Below are positions 56,066 through 64,000 of a stretch of 64,000 nucleotides of DNA, piece after piece. Location: NCBI GenBank assembly GCA_031551275.1, contig JAVBNX010000015.1, positions 36,245 to 100,244 on the forward strand, in the 5' to 3' direction. Both the position numbers and the translations under genes were made by a program. This stretch comes from JAVBMJ01 sp031551275. Lineage in GTDB: Bacteria > Bacteroidota > Bacteroidia > Bacteroidales > Rikenellaceae. The notes under the pieces were generated by a model that saw only the letters and a list, made by a program, of their open reading frames with translations, was not told where the DNA came from and did not search any database. The number at the start of each line of letters is the position of its first letter. The first letter of the stretch is position 1.

Positions 56066-56674
56066 CTACTTCGAGTAGAGCTCGACGATGAGTTGTTCCT
56101 TGATGGCCTCGGGGATGTCCTCCCTTTCGGGGCGCTGGAGGAACTTACCGGTCAGGCTCGCCTGATCCCATTCCAGCCAGGAGTAACGGCTCTTGCGGCC
56201 TCCGCCCAACGAGTCCTGGATCACTTCCAGGCTCTTGGATTTTTCGCGCACGCCTACCACGTCGCCTGCGCGCAGGCTGTACGAGGGGATGTTGACCAGC
56301 TCGCCGTTGACGGTGATGTGGCGGTGGGAGACCAACTGGCGGGCGGCGGCTCTCGTCGGGGCGATGCCCATGCGGTAAACCACGTTGTCCAGACGGCATT
56401 CGAGAAGTTTCAACAGGTTTTCACCCGTGATACCCCCTGCCCTTGCGGCCTCTTCGAAGGTCTTGCGGAACTGACGCTCCAGGATCCCGTAGGTCGATTT
56501 GGCTTTTTGCTTCTCTTTGAGCTGGATACCGTACTCGGAAACTTTCTTGCGTTTGCGGTTCAACCCGTGCTGGCCCGGAGGGTAGTTCTTTTTCTCGAAC
56601 ACTTTGTCCGGCCCGAAGATGGCCTCGCCGAATTTACGGGCGATCTTTGTTTTAGGTCCTATATATCTTGCCAT
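56066..56674 (-). CDS. rpsD: 30S ribosomal protein S4
   Basis: This 202-residue primary 16S rRNA-binding protein has an N-terminal RYIGPKTKIARKFGEAIFG and an S4-type RNA-binding domain (LECRLDNVVYRMGIAPTRAAARQLVSHRHITVNGE, in parts). It lacks the zinc-binding Cys cluster of some S4 proteins. It sits between rpsK and rpoA, with 46 bases on either side. S4 is known in other bacteria to repress the alpha operon by binding its mRNA; no such site was identified here. Confidence 0.96.
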   Translation of the reverse strand: MARYIGPKTKIARKFGEAIFGPDKVFEKKNYPPGQHGLNRKRKKVSEYGIQLKEKQKAKSTYGILERQFRKTFEEAARAGGITGENLLKLLECRLDNVVYRMGIAPTRAAARQLVSHRHITVNGELVNIPSYSLRAGDVVGVREKSKSLEVIQDSLGGGRKSRYSWLEWDQASLTGKFLQRPEREDIPEAIKEQLIVELYSK

Positions 56675-56719
56675 TTTTTTTAATCAATTAACGTTACACT
56701 TACCTTAACCGGCGCGGCC

Positions 56720-57109
56720 TTATACGCGGCGGCGGTTGGGGGGACGGCATCCGTTGTGCGGCATGGGGGTCACGTCAATGATCTCCAGGACTTCGATGCC
56801 GGCGCCGTGGATCGTCCTGATGGCCGATTCGCGGCCCGAACCGGGGCCTTTCACAAAAACTTTGACCTTGCGCAGGCCCATGTCGTAGGCCACTTTGGCG
56901 CAATCGGCCGCGGCGGTTTGGGCTGCGTAGGGGGTGTTCTTCTTCGAACCCCTGAAGCCCATCTTGCCGGCCGAGGACCAACTGATCACTTCGCCAACGC
57001 CGTTGGTTATGGTAACGATCACGTTGTTGAAGGTCGAGTGGACGTGGACCATGCCTTGGCCGTCCACTTTGACCACTTTCTTCTTAACTGCTGCTTGTTT
57101 TTTTGCCAT
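56720..57109 (-). CDS. rpsK: 30S ribosomal protein S11
   Basis: This 129-residue S11 has the family pattern GMVHVHSTFNNVIVTITNGVG, GFRGSKKNTPYAAQ, VFVKGPGSGRESAIRTIHGAG and the C-terminal TPMPHNGCRPPNRRRV. It binds 16S rRNA on the platform near the Shine-Dalgarno interaction site. Eleven bases separate it from rpsM. Confidence 0.97.
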   Translation of the reverse strand: MAKKQAAVKKKVVKVDGQGMVHVHSTFNNVIVTITNGVGEVISWSSAGKMGFRGSKKNTPYAAQTAAADCAKVAYDMGLRKVKVFVKGPGSGRESAIRTIHGAGIEVLEIIDVTPMPHNGCRPPNRRRV

Positions 57110-57120
57110 AACTCTACGGA

Positions 57121-57501
57121 TTACTTAGTTGCTTTTTTCTTGTTTGCAACGGTTTTCTTGCGTCCCTTGCGTGTACGTGCATTGTTCTTCGTGCTTTGAC
57201 CGCGGGTGGGAAGGCCCAAGCGGTGACGGATGCCGCGGTAGCAGCCGATGTCCATCAGTCGCTTGATGTTCAGCTGGACCACCGAGCGGGCTTCGCCCTC
57301 GACTTTGAAACCGCCGTCGGCGATGGCGCCACGGATGGCTGCCACGTCGTCGTCGTTCCAGTCCTGGACTTTCTTGTTCGGGTCCACCCCTGCCGAGGCG
57401 AGTATTTTCTGCGAGGTGCTCCGGCCGATGCCGTAGATATAGGTCAAACCTATCTCCCCGCGCTTGTTTTTGGGTAAATCAACACCAACTATACGTGCCA
57501 T
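57121..57501 (-). CDS. rpsM: 30S ribosomal protein S13
   Basis: This 126-residue S13 is recognised by ARIVGVDLPKNKRGEIGLTY, IYGIGRSTSQKIL, CYRGIRHRLGLPTRGQST and NARTRKGRKKTVANKK. It lies in the head of the small subunit and forms a bridge to the large one. It is the first gene after rpmJ in the usual alpha-operon order. Confidence 0.97.
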   Translation of the reverse strand: MARIVGVDLPKNKRGEIGLTYIYGIGRSTSQKILASAGVDPNKKVQDWNDDDVAAIRGAIADGGFKVEGEARSVVQLNIKRLMDIGCYRGIRHRLGLPTRGQSTKNNARTRKGRKKTVANKKKATK

Positions 57502-57526
57502 AAACTTTTCTCGTTTAAGGGCGGGA

Positions 57527-57643
57527 TCAACCCTGCCTCATTTTGAATTTGGGAGTTTTCTTGCAGATCACATACAAGCGGCCTTTGCGCTTCACGATCT
57601 TGCAATCCTCGCTGCGTTTCTTGATCGATGTTCTGACTTTCAT
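57527..57643 (-). CDS. rpmJ: 50S ribosomal protein L36, zinc-free type
   Basis: This 38-residue protein reads MKVRTSIKKRSEDCKIVKRK and then GRLYVICKKTPKFKMRQG. It is a normal L36 in length and order. The canonical zinc ligands are Cys11, Cys14, Cys27 and His32; here positions 14 and 27 are Cys but 11 is Ser and 32 is Lys, so zinc is probably not bound. It lies between infA and rpsM. Confidence 0.95.
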   Translation of the reverse strand: MKVRTSIKKRSEDCKIVKRKGRLYVICKKTPKFKMRQG

Positions 57644-57682
57644 TTTTCAGATTTTTTTCTGGTTGAAACCGTTGCCGGTTCT

Positions 57683-57901
57683 TTACTTGTAGCGGAAAGA
57701 GATGCGTCCCTTGCTCAGATCGTAGGGCGACATCTCCACCTTGACCTTGTCGCCGGGGAGGATCTTGATGTAGTGCATCCTCATTTTCCCGGAGATGTGG
57801 GCGGTAATCACGTGTCCGTTGTCGAGCTCGACGCGAAACATTGCGTTGGACAACGCTTCGGTGATCGTACCGTCCTTTTCGATTGCAGTTTGTTTTGCCA
57901 T
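57683..57901 (-). CDS. infA: Translation initiation factor IF-1
   Basis: This 72-residue OB-fold protein has AKQTAIEKDGTITEALSNAM, FRVELDNGHVITAHISGKMR and a final DLSKGRISFRYK. It occupies the ribosomal A site during initiation together with IF-2 and IF-3. It is placed between map and rpmJ as in many bacteria. Confidence 0.97.
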   Translation of the reverse strand: MAKQTAIEKDGTITEALSNAMFRVELDNGHVITAHISGKMRMHYIKILPGDKVKVEMSPYDLSKGRISFRYK

Positions 57902-57919
57902 GAGCTTTTTTCTTTTCGA

Positions 57920-58699
57920 CTAAAACACTTTTTCCAACTCTTTTTCTATCACACCAAAATCGGTCAACACATCGGGTCCATCCTTTGTAATGGCGACGGC
58001 GAACTCGAAATGGGCGGAAGGCTGGTTGTCGCGCGTGCGCACCGTCCATCCATCCCTTTCGGTCACTACCGCTTTGGAACCCCGGTTGATCATCGGCTCG
58101 ATGCAGATCACCATCCCCTCTTTCAAAAGGGGCCCTCTGCCTCTGATGCCGTAGTTGGGTACTTCGGGACTTTCGTGCATCTTGCGACCCAGTCCGTGGC
58201 CCACCAACTCCCTGACCACCGAGAATCCGTTGGTTTCGGCTTGCTTTTGCACAGCCTCGGAGATATCTCCGACGCGGTTGCCCGCGATGGCCTGTGCGAC
58301 ACCTTTATAAAGAGCTTCTTTGGTCACAGACAGAAGACGCTGCGTCTTCTCGTCGATCTCCCCTACCGCGAACGTGTAGGCCGAGTCGCCATAAAACCCC
58401 TTCAGAAACGTGCCACAATCTACCGAAACGATGTCGCCCTCTTTCAAGGCGTACTCCGACGGAATGCCGTGTACAACCTGGCCATTGACCGACACGCAGA
58501 GCGTGGCCGGAAAGCCGTTGTACCCCAGGAAACCGGGAATTGCTCCGTGAGCGCGGATGAACTCTTCGGCCACCGCGTCCAACTGCTTCGTGGTCACGCC
58601 GGGTGCGATGTGTTTTGCCACCTCGGCCAGCGTTTTGCTCACAAGCAGGTTGTTCTCGCGGAGCAACTCCACTTCTTCCCTGGTTTTTATCGGTATCAT
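57920..58699 (-). CDS. map: Methionine aminopeptidase, type I
   Basis: This 259-residue enzyme removes the initiator methionine from new proteins. The five metal ligands can be placed: Asp in VSVDCGTF, Asp in FYGDSAYTF, His in VGHGLGRKMHE, Glu in VICIEPMI, and a last Glu near the C-terminus (SAHFEFAVA). HGIPSEYALKEGD carries the substrate-binding His. It lies 18 bases before infA; the 124-base gap to secY upstream holds no gene that I can see. Confidence 0.95.
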   Translation of the reverse strand: MIPIKTREEVELLRENNLLVSKTLAEVAKHIAPGVTTKQLDAVAEEFIRAHGAIPGFLGYNGFPATLCVSVNGQVVHGIPSEYALKEGDIVSVDCGTFLKGFYGDSAYTFAVGEIDEKTQRLLSVTKEALYKGVAQAIAGNRVGDISEAVQKQAETNGFSVVRELVGHGLGRKMHESPEVPNYGIRGRGPLLKEGMVICIEPMINRGSKAVVTERDGWTVRTRDNQPSAHFEFAVAITKDGPDVLTDFGVIEKELEKVF

Positions 58700-58823
58700 A
58701 ACTTAGTTAGAACTTTTTTCGTATTACGGTAGGGACCGACCCTCCATCCTCCATTTCCTCACACACACTAACCCATCCTTTTGCTCCACTCGCTCTTCGG
58801 TCCTTTCCCGTTACGCATACCGT

Positions 58824-60146
58824 TTATGAGCGGCCTTTGATGCGCCCGGTCTTCATCAGACCGTCGTAGTGGCGCAGCAGGAGGTAGCTCTCGATCTGCT
58901 TGAGGGTGTCGAGCACCACGCCCACCAGAATCAACAGCGAGGTCCCGCCGAAGAAGAGCGAGAACTGGCGGTCGATGCCCAGTTTCGAGGCGAATGCGGG
59001 CAGGATAGCCACGATCGCCAGGAAAATGGAACCGGGAAGGGTAATCCTCGTCATGATGGTGTCGATGTAGTTCACGGTTTGCTTGCCGGGCTTGATTCCC
59101 GGAATAAAGCCGCCGTTGCGCTTCATGTCTTCTGCCATCATGTTGGGGTTCACGGTAATTGCTGTGTAGAAATAGGTAAACAGCACTACCAACAGGCCAA
59201 ATACGAGGTTATACCAGAACCCGGTGTAGTTGGCGAAAGCGGCGGCGACCCCCTGCGTGGCTTCGAACTTGCTGAAGAGCATGGGAAGGAACATCAACGC
59301 CTGTGCAAAGATGATGGGCATTACACCGGCTGCGTTGATTTTCAGGGGAATGTACTGGCGTACACCACCGTATTGCTTGTTGCCGACGATGCGTTTGGCG
59401 TACTGCACGGGGATTTTCCGTACGGCCTGCACCAACGCGATCGTGGCGGTAAAGATAAAGAACAGGATCACGAACTCGACCACCAGCATCACAAGACCGC
59501 CGGTCGACTCGCTCAGACGGGTGCTGAACTCCGCGGCCAGGGCGTGGGGCAGGCGGGCGATGATCCCGACCATGATGATCAAAGAGACCCCGTTGCCGAT
59601 CCCCTTGTCGGTAATCTTCTCGCCGAGCCACATCACGAACATGGTTCCCGATGCGAGCACGACCATCGCGCTGATGCGGAACAGAAGGTTGTCCCGGCCC
59701 AGTACGAAGGCCTCCTGGGGGAGTTGGGTGTGCAGGGTGGCCATGTAGGCGATACCCTGGAAGAGTAGGATGACGAGGGTCAGATACCTCGTCAACTGGT
59801 TCATTTTGCGGCGTCCGCTCTCCCCCTCCTTCTGCAGCTTCTGGAAGTAGGGAACTACGATTCCCAGAAGCTGGATGACGATCGATGCCGAGATGTAAGG
59901 CATGATCCCCAATGCGAAGATGGAGGCGTTATGGAACGCGCCCCCGGAGAAGATGTTGATCAGATCCAACAGGCCGTTGCCCTGCACAGTGTCCTGCAAA
60001 GCGCCCAGGGCCGTGGGATTGATGCCGGGGATTACCACAAAACTACCGAACCTATATATCAAGAGCAGGCCCAGCGTGTAGAGAATCCTCTTGCGCAGCT
60101 CCTCGATCTTGAATATATTCTTGATGGTTTCGATCAGTTTTTTCAT
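58824..60146 (-). CDS. secY: Preprotein translocase subunit SecY
   Basis: This 440-residue channel protein of the inner membrane has ten hydrophobic segments (for example ILYTLGLLLIYRFGSFVVIP, ASIFALGIMPYISASIVIQL, LGIVVPYFQKL) and the SecY signatures MNQLTRYLTL and GNGVSLIIM. The plug helix follows TM1. With SecE and SecG it moves proteins across or into the membrane. Three bases separate it from rplO. Confidence 0.97.
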   Translation of the reverse strand: MKKLIETIKNIFKIEELRKRILYTLGLLLIYRFGSFVVIPGINPTALGALQDTVQGNGLLDLINIFSGGAFHNASIFALGIMPYISASIVIQLLGIVVPYFQKLQKEGESGRRKMNQLTRYLTLVILLFQGIAYMATLHTQLPQEAFVLGRDNLLFRISAMVVLASGTMFVMWLGEKITDKGIGNGVSLIIMVGIIARLPHALAAEFSTRLSESTGGLVMLVVEFVILFFIFTATIALVQAVRKIPVQYAKRIVGNKQYGGVRQYIPLKINAAGVMPIIFAQALMFLPMLFSKFEATQGVAAAFANYTGFWYNLVFGLLVVLFTYFYTAITVNPNMMAEDMKRNGGFIPGIKPGKQTVNYIDTIMTRITLPGSIFLAIVAILPAFASKLGIDRQFSLFFGGTSLLILVGVVLDTLKQIESYLLLRHYDGLMKTGRIKGRS

Positions 60147-60149
60147 CTC

Positions 60150-60596
60150 CTACAGTTTTACGACCGTACCTTTTTGTGCTTCGATAGCCTCCTGGGCCGA
60201 CTTGGAGAAGGCGTGCGCGCTTACTTCCAGGGCCTTGGTAAGGGTTCCGTTGCCCAGGATCTTGACCTTGTCGTTCTTCGATACGAAGCCTGCCTCGATG
60301 AGCGTCTCAATGCTGACAGCCTTGAGTTTCTTCTTGGTAGCCAACGTTTCGATCACGTCCAGGTTGATGGCCTTGAACTCGACCCTCTTCAGGTTGGTAA
60401 AACCGAACTTGGGCAGACGGCGTTGCAGGGGCATCTGGCCGCCCTCGAAGCCCGCCTTGGCGGAGTAGCCCGAGCGCGACTGGGCGCCTTTATGGCCACG
60501 GGTGGAGGTACCTCCCCGGCCGGAACCCTGGCCGCGACCGATCCGTTTCTCGTTCTTGGTCGACCCTTTGGCGGGTTTCAAATTACTTAAATCCAT
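60150..60596 (-). CDS. rplO: 50S ribosomal protein L15
   Basis: This 148-residue L15 has the Gly/Arg-rich N-terminus (GRGQGSGRGGTSTRGHKGA, GFEGGQMPLQRRLPKFGF) and a globular C-terminus (VKILGNGTLTKALEVSAHAF). It is a late assembly protein of the large subunit, located between rpmD and secY. Confidence 0.96.
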   Translation of the reverse strand: MDLSNLKPAKGSTKNEKRIGRGQGSGRGGTSTRGHKGAQSRSGYSAKAGFEGGQMPLQRRLPKFGFTNLKRVEFKAINLDVIETLATKKKLKAVSIETLIEAGFVSKNDKVKILGNGTLTKALEVSAHAFSKSAQEAIEAQKGTVVKL

Positions 60597-60622
60597 TGTA
60601 TCAACGTTTTAATCTTTCAATA

Positions 60623-60802
60623 CTAAGCCTTCTCGATCTTGACCAGGTGCTTGACCTTTTCGATCATGCCGAGAATGACGGGATTGGCCTCGTGCTCCAC
60701 GGTGCGGCCCATCCTTGTCAGGCCCAGTGCGTCGAGGTTCTTCTTCTGGTTACCGGTCTGGCCGATGCGGCTCTTGACCTGGGTTATCTTCAACTTTGCC
60801 AT
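60623..60802 (-). CDS. rpmD: 50S ribosomal protein L30
   Basis: This 59-residue protein starts at MAKLKITQVKSRIG, includes the L30 motif TLxxLGLxRMG (NLDALGLTRMGRTVEHE), and ends VKHLVKIEKA. A longer open frame upstream overlaps rpsE in another phase and is not the gene. It lies between rpsE and rplO as usual. Confidence 0.95.
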   Translation of the reverse strand: MAKLKITQVKSRIGQTGNQKKNLDALGLTRMGRTVEHEANPVILGMIEKVKHLVKIEKA

Positions 60803-60812
60803 CTTGCTCAGT

Positions 60813-61331
60813 TTAACCGTTAAACACTTTGTCGAGCGAGACGCCCCTGACCTGGGCCACGCTGTACGCGTCACGCAGCTCCATAAGGGCTGCGATGGTA
60901 GCCTTGACCAGGTTGTGGGGGTTGGACGAGCCCTTGCTCTTGGCCAACACGTTGTGAACGCCCACGCTCTCCAACACCGCACGCATGGCGCCGCCTGCGA
61001 TAACGCCCGTACCGGGAGCGGCGGGGCGGATCATCACATGGGAGCCGCTGAAGCGCGCTTCCTGCTTGTGGGGAATGGTCCCGCGAAGGACGGGGATCTT
61101 GACCAGGTTCTTCTTCGCGTCCTCCACGCCCTTGGCGATGGCCGAGGTAACCTCGCTGGCCTTGCCCAGGCCGTAGCCTACGATGCCGTTTTCGTTACCG
61201 ACCACCACGATCGCCGAGAAACTGAAGGTACGCCCCCCTTTGGTTACCTTGGTAACCCTCTGGATGCTTACCAAACGGTCCTTGAGTTCGAGGTCGCTGG
61301 TGCGGACTTTGTTGATATTTGCGTTTGCCAT
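60813..61331 (-). CDS. rpsE: 30S ribosomal protein S5
   Basis: This 172-residue S5 has the RNA-binding start DRLVSIQRVTKVTKGGRTFS, FSAIVVVGNENGIVGYGLGK, and the C-terminal GTGVIAGGAMRAVLESVGVH. It helps decoding accuracy and mRNA unwinding at the entry site. It follows rplR by 5 bases. Confidence 0.97.
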   Translation of the reverse strand: MANANINKVRTSDLELKDRLVSIQRVTKVTKGGRTFSFSAIVVVGNENGIVGYGLGKASEVTSAIAKGVEDAKKNLVKIPVLRGTIPHKQEARFSGSHVMIRPAAPGTGVIAGGAMRAVLESVGVHNVLAKSKGSSNPHNLVKATIAALMELRDAYSVAQVRGVSLDKVFNG

Positions 61332-61336
61332 AATGC

Positions 61337-61699
61337 TTAGAATTTAAGACCGCCTTCACGGGCAGCGTCGGCCAATACTTTTACTCGTCCGTGGTAGAGG
61401 TAACCATTACGGTCGAATGCCACTTCCGTGACCCCTTTCTCGATCGCCCTTTGGGCTGCGAGCTTGCCTACCAGTGCGGCCACTTCACTCTTTTTCTTGC
61501 CTTTGGCCTCGGCAACGACATCCTTCTCCAGCGACGAGGCGGCGGCCAGGGTTACCCCGGTTACGTCGTCGATCAACTGGGCGTATATCTGTTTGTTGCT
61601 ACGAAAGACCGTCAGCCTGGGACGCTCGGCGGAACCGTTTACCACCTTGCGGATGCGGAGTTTGATCCTCTCCCTTCTCTTTACTTTATCCAGTGCCAT
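61337..61699 (-). CDS. rplR: 50S ribosomal protein L18
   Basis: This 120-residue L18 binds 5S rRNA. RLTVFRSNKQIYAQLIDD, VGKLAAQRAIEKGV and the terminal FDRNGYLYHGRVKVLADAAR are clear family marks. It is 8 bases from rplF and 5 from rpsE. Confidence 0.97.
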   Translation of the reverse strand: MALDKVKRRERIKLRIRKVVNGSAERPRLTVFRSNKQIYAQLIDDVTGVTLAAASSLEKDVVAEAKGKKKSEVAALVGKLAAQRAIEKGVTEVAFDRNGYLYHGRVKVLADAAREGGLKF

Positions 61700-61707
61700 A
61701 TCTTTTA

Positions 61708-62265
61708 CTATTTAGCGTTAGCTGACTTACCGGCTTTGCGCCTCAACTGCTCGCCTACGAACTTGATACCCTTGCCTTTGTAGGGCTCCGGCTTGCGCAG
61801 GCTGCGGATCTTGGCGGCTACCTGGCCGACCAGTTGCTTGTCGATGCTCTTCAGGGTGAGGATCGGGTTGCCCTTCTTCTCGGTGACGGCGACGGCCGAA
61901 ACCCCCTCGGGGATCATCAGATGGATGTCGTGGCTGTAACCCAGGCTCATTTCGATAACCTGGCCTTTGGTCTCGACTTTGTAGCCGACGCCGACGAACT
62001 CCTGCTTGATCTCGAAACCGGTCGAAACACCTACGACCATGTTGTTGATCAACGCGCGGTACAGACCGTGCATCGAGCGGTGGCGGGGCTGGTTGGTGGG
62101 ACGGGTAACGCTCAAAACCCCATCCTCTACCGTAACGGCGATATCGGGATCAACCTTCTGGCTCAACTGTCCAAGAGGCCCTTTGACGCTTACCACGTTG
62201 TCGGGGGTGATCTCGATGGATACCCCGGCAGGCAAGTTTACAGGTAATTTTCCTATACGTGACAT
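61708..62265 (-). CDS. rplF: 50S ribosomal protein L6
   Basis: This 185-residue protein has two L6 repeats: MSRIGKLPVNLPAGVSIEIT with SVKGPLGQLSQ first, then GVGYKVETKGQVIEMSLGYS and the C-terminal RKPEPYKGKGIKFVGEQLRR. It sits at the base of the L7/L12 stalk near the GTPase centre. Confidence 0.97.
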   Translation of the reverse strand: MSRIGKLPVNLPAGVSIEITPDNVVSVKGPLGQLSQKVDPDIAVTVEDGVLSVTRPTNQPRHRSMHGLYRALINNMVVGVSTGFEIKQEFVGVGYKVETKGQVIEMSLGYSHDIHLMIPEGVSAVAVTEKKGNPILTLKSIDKQLVGQVAAKIRSLRKPEPYKGKGIKFVGEQLRRKAGKSANAK

Positions 62266-62279
62266 TTTCGTGTGCTTTA

Positions 62280-62678
62280 TTAATAAATGTAGCAGAGTAT
62301 CTCCCCGCCGACATTATCCTTGCGCGCCTGCTTGTCGGTCATCACGCCTTTGGAGGTCGAGACGATGGCGATACCCAGGCCGTTCAGCACCTTGGGCATG
62401 TCGTCTACGTTGGTGTAGCGGCGAAGGCCCGGGCGGCTGATGCGCTTCAGACCGTTGATCGCGTTGGTCTTGGTCTGCGCGTGGTATTTCAGGGCGATTT
62501 TAATGGTAGGATGCCCCTTTTCGTCCTTATCCTCCTTGTAGGCGAGGATGTAACCCTGATCGTAGAGGATCTTGGTAATCTCCATCTTGATCTTCGATGC
62601 AGGAGCTTCAACCACCTTGTGGTTGGCTTTCACTGCGTTCCTGATTCGGGTCAGGAAATCCGAAATTGGATCAGTCAT
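62280..62678 (-). CDS. rpsH: 30S ribosomal protein S8
   Basis: This 132-residue S8 has MTDPISDFLTRIRNAVKANH, GLKRISRPGLRRYTN and the conserved C-terminal GIAIVSTSKGVMTDKQAR and GGEILCYIY. In other bacteria S8 represses the spc operon by binding its mRNA around rplE; I could not verify such a site here. Confidence 0.97.
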   Translation of the reverse strand: MTDPISDFLTRIRNAVKANHKVVEAPASKIKMEITKILYDQGYILAYKEDKDEKGHPTIKIALKYHAQTKTNAINGLKRISRPGLRRYTNVDDMPKVLNGLGIAIVSTSKGVMTDKQARKDNVGGEILCYIY

Positions 62679-62709
62679 TTTTTCCGAATTATTTATTAAT
62701 TTGTTTTGC

Positions 62710-62979
62710 TTACCATGAAGCCTTCTTCACGCCGGGGATCAATCCGTTCGAAGCCATTTCCCTGAACTGGATACGGCTTATTCCGAATAACCTCATGTAA
62801 CCCTTCGGGCGGCCGGTGATCTGGCAGCGGTTGTGCAGGCGGATGGGGTTCGAGTTGCGGGGCAACTTCGACAGGCCCACCTGGTCGCCGGCCTCTTTGA
62901 GGGCTGCGCGTTTTGCGGCATAGCGTTGCACGAGTTTGAGGCGTTTGACCTCGCGTGCCTTCATTGATTCTTTGGCCAT
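62710..62979 (-). CDS. rpsN: 30S ribosomal protein S14, zinc-free type
   Basis: This 89-residue S14 is the longer form without the CxxC-CxxC zinc site; it contains a single Cys. Family marks are AKESMKAREVKRLKLVQRY, LPRNSNPIRLHNRCQITGRP and FGISRIQFREMASNGLIPGV. It lies 3 bases from rplE. Confidence 0.97.
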   Translation of the reverse strand: MAKESMKAREVKRLKLVQRYAAKRAALKEAGDQVGLSKLPRNSNPIRLHNRCQITGRPKGYMRLFGISRIQFREMASNGLIPGVKKASW

Positions 62980-62982
62980 GTA

Positions 62983-63540
62983 TTAATTCTTTTTAGCGTT
63001 TTTGAAAGGAAGTCCGAACTCGCGCAGAAGGGCGTAAGCCTCTTCGTCGGTCTGGGCCGAGGTTACGAAGGTTATCTCCATGCCGAAGATCTTGGTGATC
63101 TTGTCGATCTCGATCTCGGGGAAGATGATCTGCTCCGTTACGCCGAGCGTGTAGTTACCCTGGCCGTCGAACTTCTCGTTGAGACCTTTGAAGTCGCGGA
63201 TACGGGGAAGGGCCACGGCGATCAGGCGCTCGAGGAATTCGTACATCCGCTCTCCGCGCAGCGTCACGCGCACGCCGATGGGCATGCCCTTACGCAGTTT
63301 GAAGTTCGAAATGTCCTTCTTCGACTTGGTCTGGACGGCTTTCTGGCCGGTGATGATGCTCAGCTCCTGCTGGGCCACCTCGATCAGCTTTTTGTCGGCG
63401 ATGGCCTGGCCCATGCCCTGGTTGAGAACGATCTTCTCCAGTTTGGGGGCCTGCATCACGCTCGAATAGCCGAATTGCTTGACCAGCGCGGGCACGATCT
63501 GCTCGCGGTACTGGGTCTTGAGTGTGGGTACGTATGCCAT
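62983..63540 (-). CDS. rplE: 50S ribosomal protein L5
   Basis: This 185-residue 5S rRNA-binding protein has LEKIVLNQGMGQAIADKKL, ITGQKAVQTKSKKDISNFKL, the GMPIGVRVTLRGERMYEFLE strand and YTLGVTEQIIFPEIEIDKI. Its ATG shares one base with the rplX stop (TAATG), so translation is probably coupled. Confidence 0.97.
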   Translation of the reverse strand: MAYVPTLKTQYREQIVPALVKQFGYSSVMQAPKLEKIVLNQGMGQAIADKKLIEVAQQELSIITGQKAVQTKSKKDISNFKLRKGMPIGVRVTLRGERMYEFLERLIAVALPRIRDFKGLNEKFDGQGNYTLGVTEQIIFPEIEIDKITKIFGMEITFVTSAQTDEEAYALLREFGLPFKNAKKN

Positions 63541-63857
63541 TACTTGATCTCCTCCCCTGACTTTTTAGCGATTCGTACTATTTTGCCTTTCGCGTTTTCC
63601 TTGCGGCCCACGCGGGTGGGCTTGCCGCTCTTGGGGTCGAGGGGCTGCAGGTTCGAAATGTGGATGGGGGCCTCTTTCTTGACGATGCCGCCCTGGGGAT
63701 TCTTCGAATTGGGCTTGGTGTGCTTCGAGATCAGGTTGACCCCTTCGACCAGTGCGCGGTCCTTGTCGACCAGCACTTCGAGCACTTTGCCCTGCTGACC
63801 GCGGCCGTTGCCCGCGTTCACATAGACGGTGTCCCCTTTTTTGATATGCAATTTCAT
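63540..63857 (-). CDS. rplX: 50S ribosomal protein L24
   Basis: This 105-residue L24 has a KOW motif at the start (HIKKGDTVYVNAGNGRGQQG, KVLEVLVDKDRALVEGVNLI) and the conserved KHTKPNSKNPQGGIVKKEAP. It starts large-subunit assembly. It overlaps rplE by one base and is 13 bases from rplN. Confidence 0.97.
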   Translation of the reverse strand: MKLHIKKGDTVYVNAGNGRGQQGKVLEVLVDKDRALVEGVNLISKHTKPNSKNPQGGIVKKEAPIHISNLQPLDPKSGKPTRVGRKENAKGKIVRIAKKSGEEIK

Positions 63858-63870
63858 GTCTTGTACGGTT

Positions 63871-64000
63871 TTAAAGTACTTCGGGCGCCAGCGAGATGAT
63901 CTTCATGTACTGGTCGCGCAGTTCGCGGGCAACGGGGCCGAAGATACGCGTACCGCGCATTTCGCCCTGGTTGTTGAGAAGTACCACGGCGTTGTCGTCG
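63871..64000 (-). CDS. rplN: 50S ribosomal protein L14, C-terminal part only
   Basis: This is the last 42 codons of L14, cut by the right edge: DDNAVVLLNNQGEMRGTRIF then GPVARELRDQYMKIISLAPEVL and the TAA stop at 63871-63873. GTRIFGPVARELR is the strongest L14 mark. It precedes rplX as in the standard spc operon, so the upstream S10/spc genes should continue to the right. Confidence 0.95.
   Translation of the reverse strand, partial: DDNAVVLLNNQGEMRGTRIFGPVARELRDQYMKIISLAPEVL

Noticed and set aside
58700..58823. Small gene between map and secY
   Set aside because: No start codon with a sensible frame; the sequence is C/T-rich and looks non-coding.

Overview
The window comes from a GC-rich member of the Bacteroidota, most likely Bacteroidales and perhaps near Alistipes. 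The signs are a SusC-type receptor, ATP-type PEP carboxykinase, an eukaryote-like glycogen synthase module, a degenerate DksA-like protein, and many promoters with the Bacteroidota -7 box TAnnTTTG. There is no CRISPR array, transposase or prophage.

Region 1 (1-12.4 kb, minus strand) is a tightly packed catabolic operon read leftwards: beta-helix lipoprotein, M14 peptidase, sialidase-fold protein, BASS-type Na+ symporter, APH-like kinase, HpaI-type aldolase, YhcH/YiaL-family lipoprotein, second sialidase-fold protein, and the start of a SusC receptor that leaves the window. A LacI-family regulator lies just upstream, and nearly identical palindromes sit before the operon and before the regulator gene. 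I infer a locus for releasing, importing, phosphorylating and cleaving an acidic (sialic- or ketodeoxy-type) sugar. Its substrate is not identifiable from sequence, and it is the best candidate for an undescribed pathway.

Region 2 (12.6-22.7 kb) holds a very large alpha-2-macroglobulin with an intact thioester motif and an embedded SusC-like regulatory/plug segment. It is followed by an AT-rich insertion with immunity-like small genes and a broken reading frame, then a cobalamin riboswitch in front of nrdDG (oxygen-sensitive ribonucleotide reductase and activase). A tRNA-Val(GAC) follows whose 3' end forms part of a perfect 31-bp inverted repeat.

Region 3 (22.8-34.5 kb) is core metabolism: a glycogen synthase/phosphorylase fusion, hemW, pckA, ileS, a DksA-like protein and an rnhA with no standard start codon. 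A gene-free stretch at 34.5-34.8 kb is full of hairpins. Region 4 (34.8-48.3 kb) has an OmpA protein, a coiled-coil lipoprotein, a membrane-anchored AraC-type regulator, and a six-gene minus-strand operon (glycogen debranching enzyme, GT4 synthase, GH57 enzyme, ureohydrolase, MscS channel, GT9 transferase), then rpiB.

Region 5 (48.4-54.3 kb, plus strand) starts with an ECF sigma factor and a probable dual-membrane-spanning anti-sigma factor. It continues with a GlsB-like N-acyltransferase, a cyclophilin, a DUF3127 protein, hisH-hisF and a small lipoprotein. Region 6 (54.3-64 kb, minus strand) is the spc/alpha ribosomal operon from rplN to rplQ, with secY, map, infA and rpoA in the usual order. 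Here S14 and L36 are the zinc-free kind and L17 has a long Ala/Lys/Pro-rich tail.
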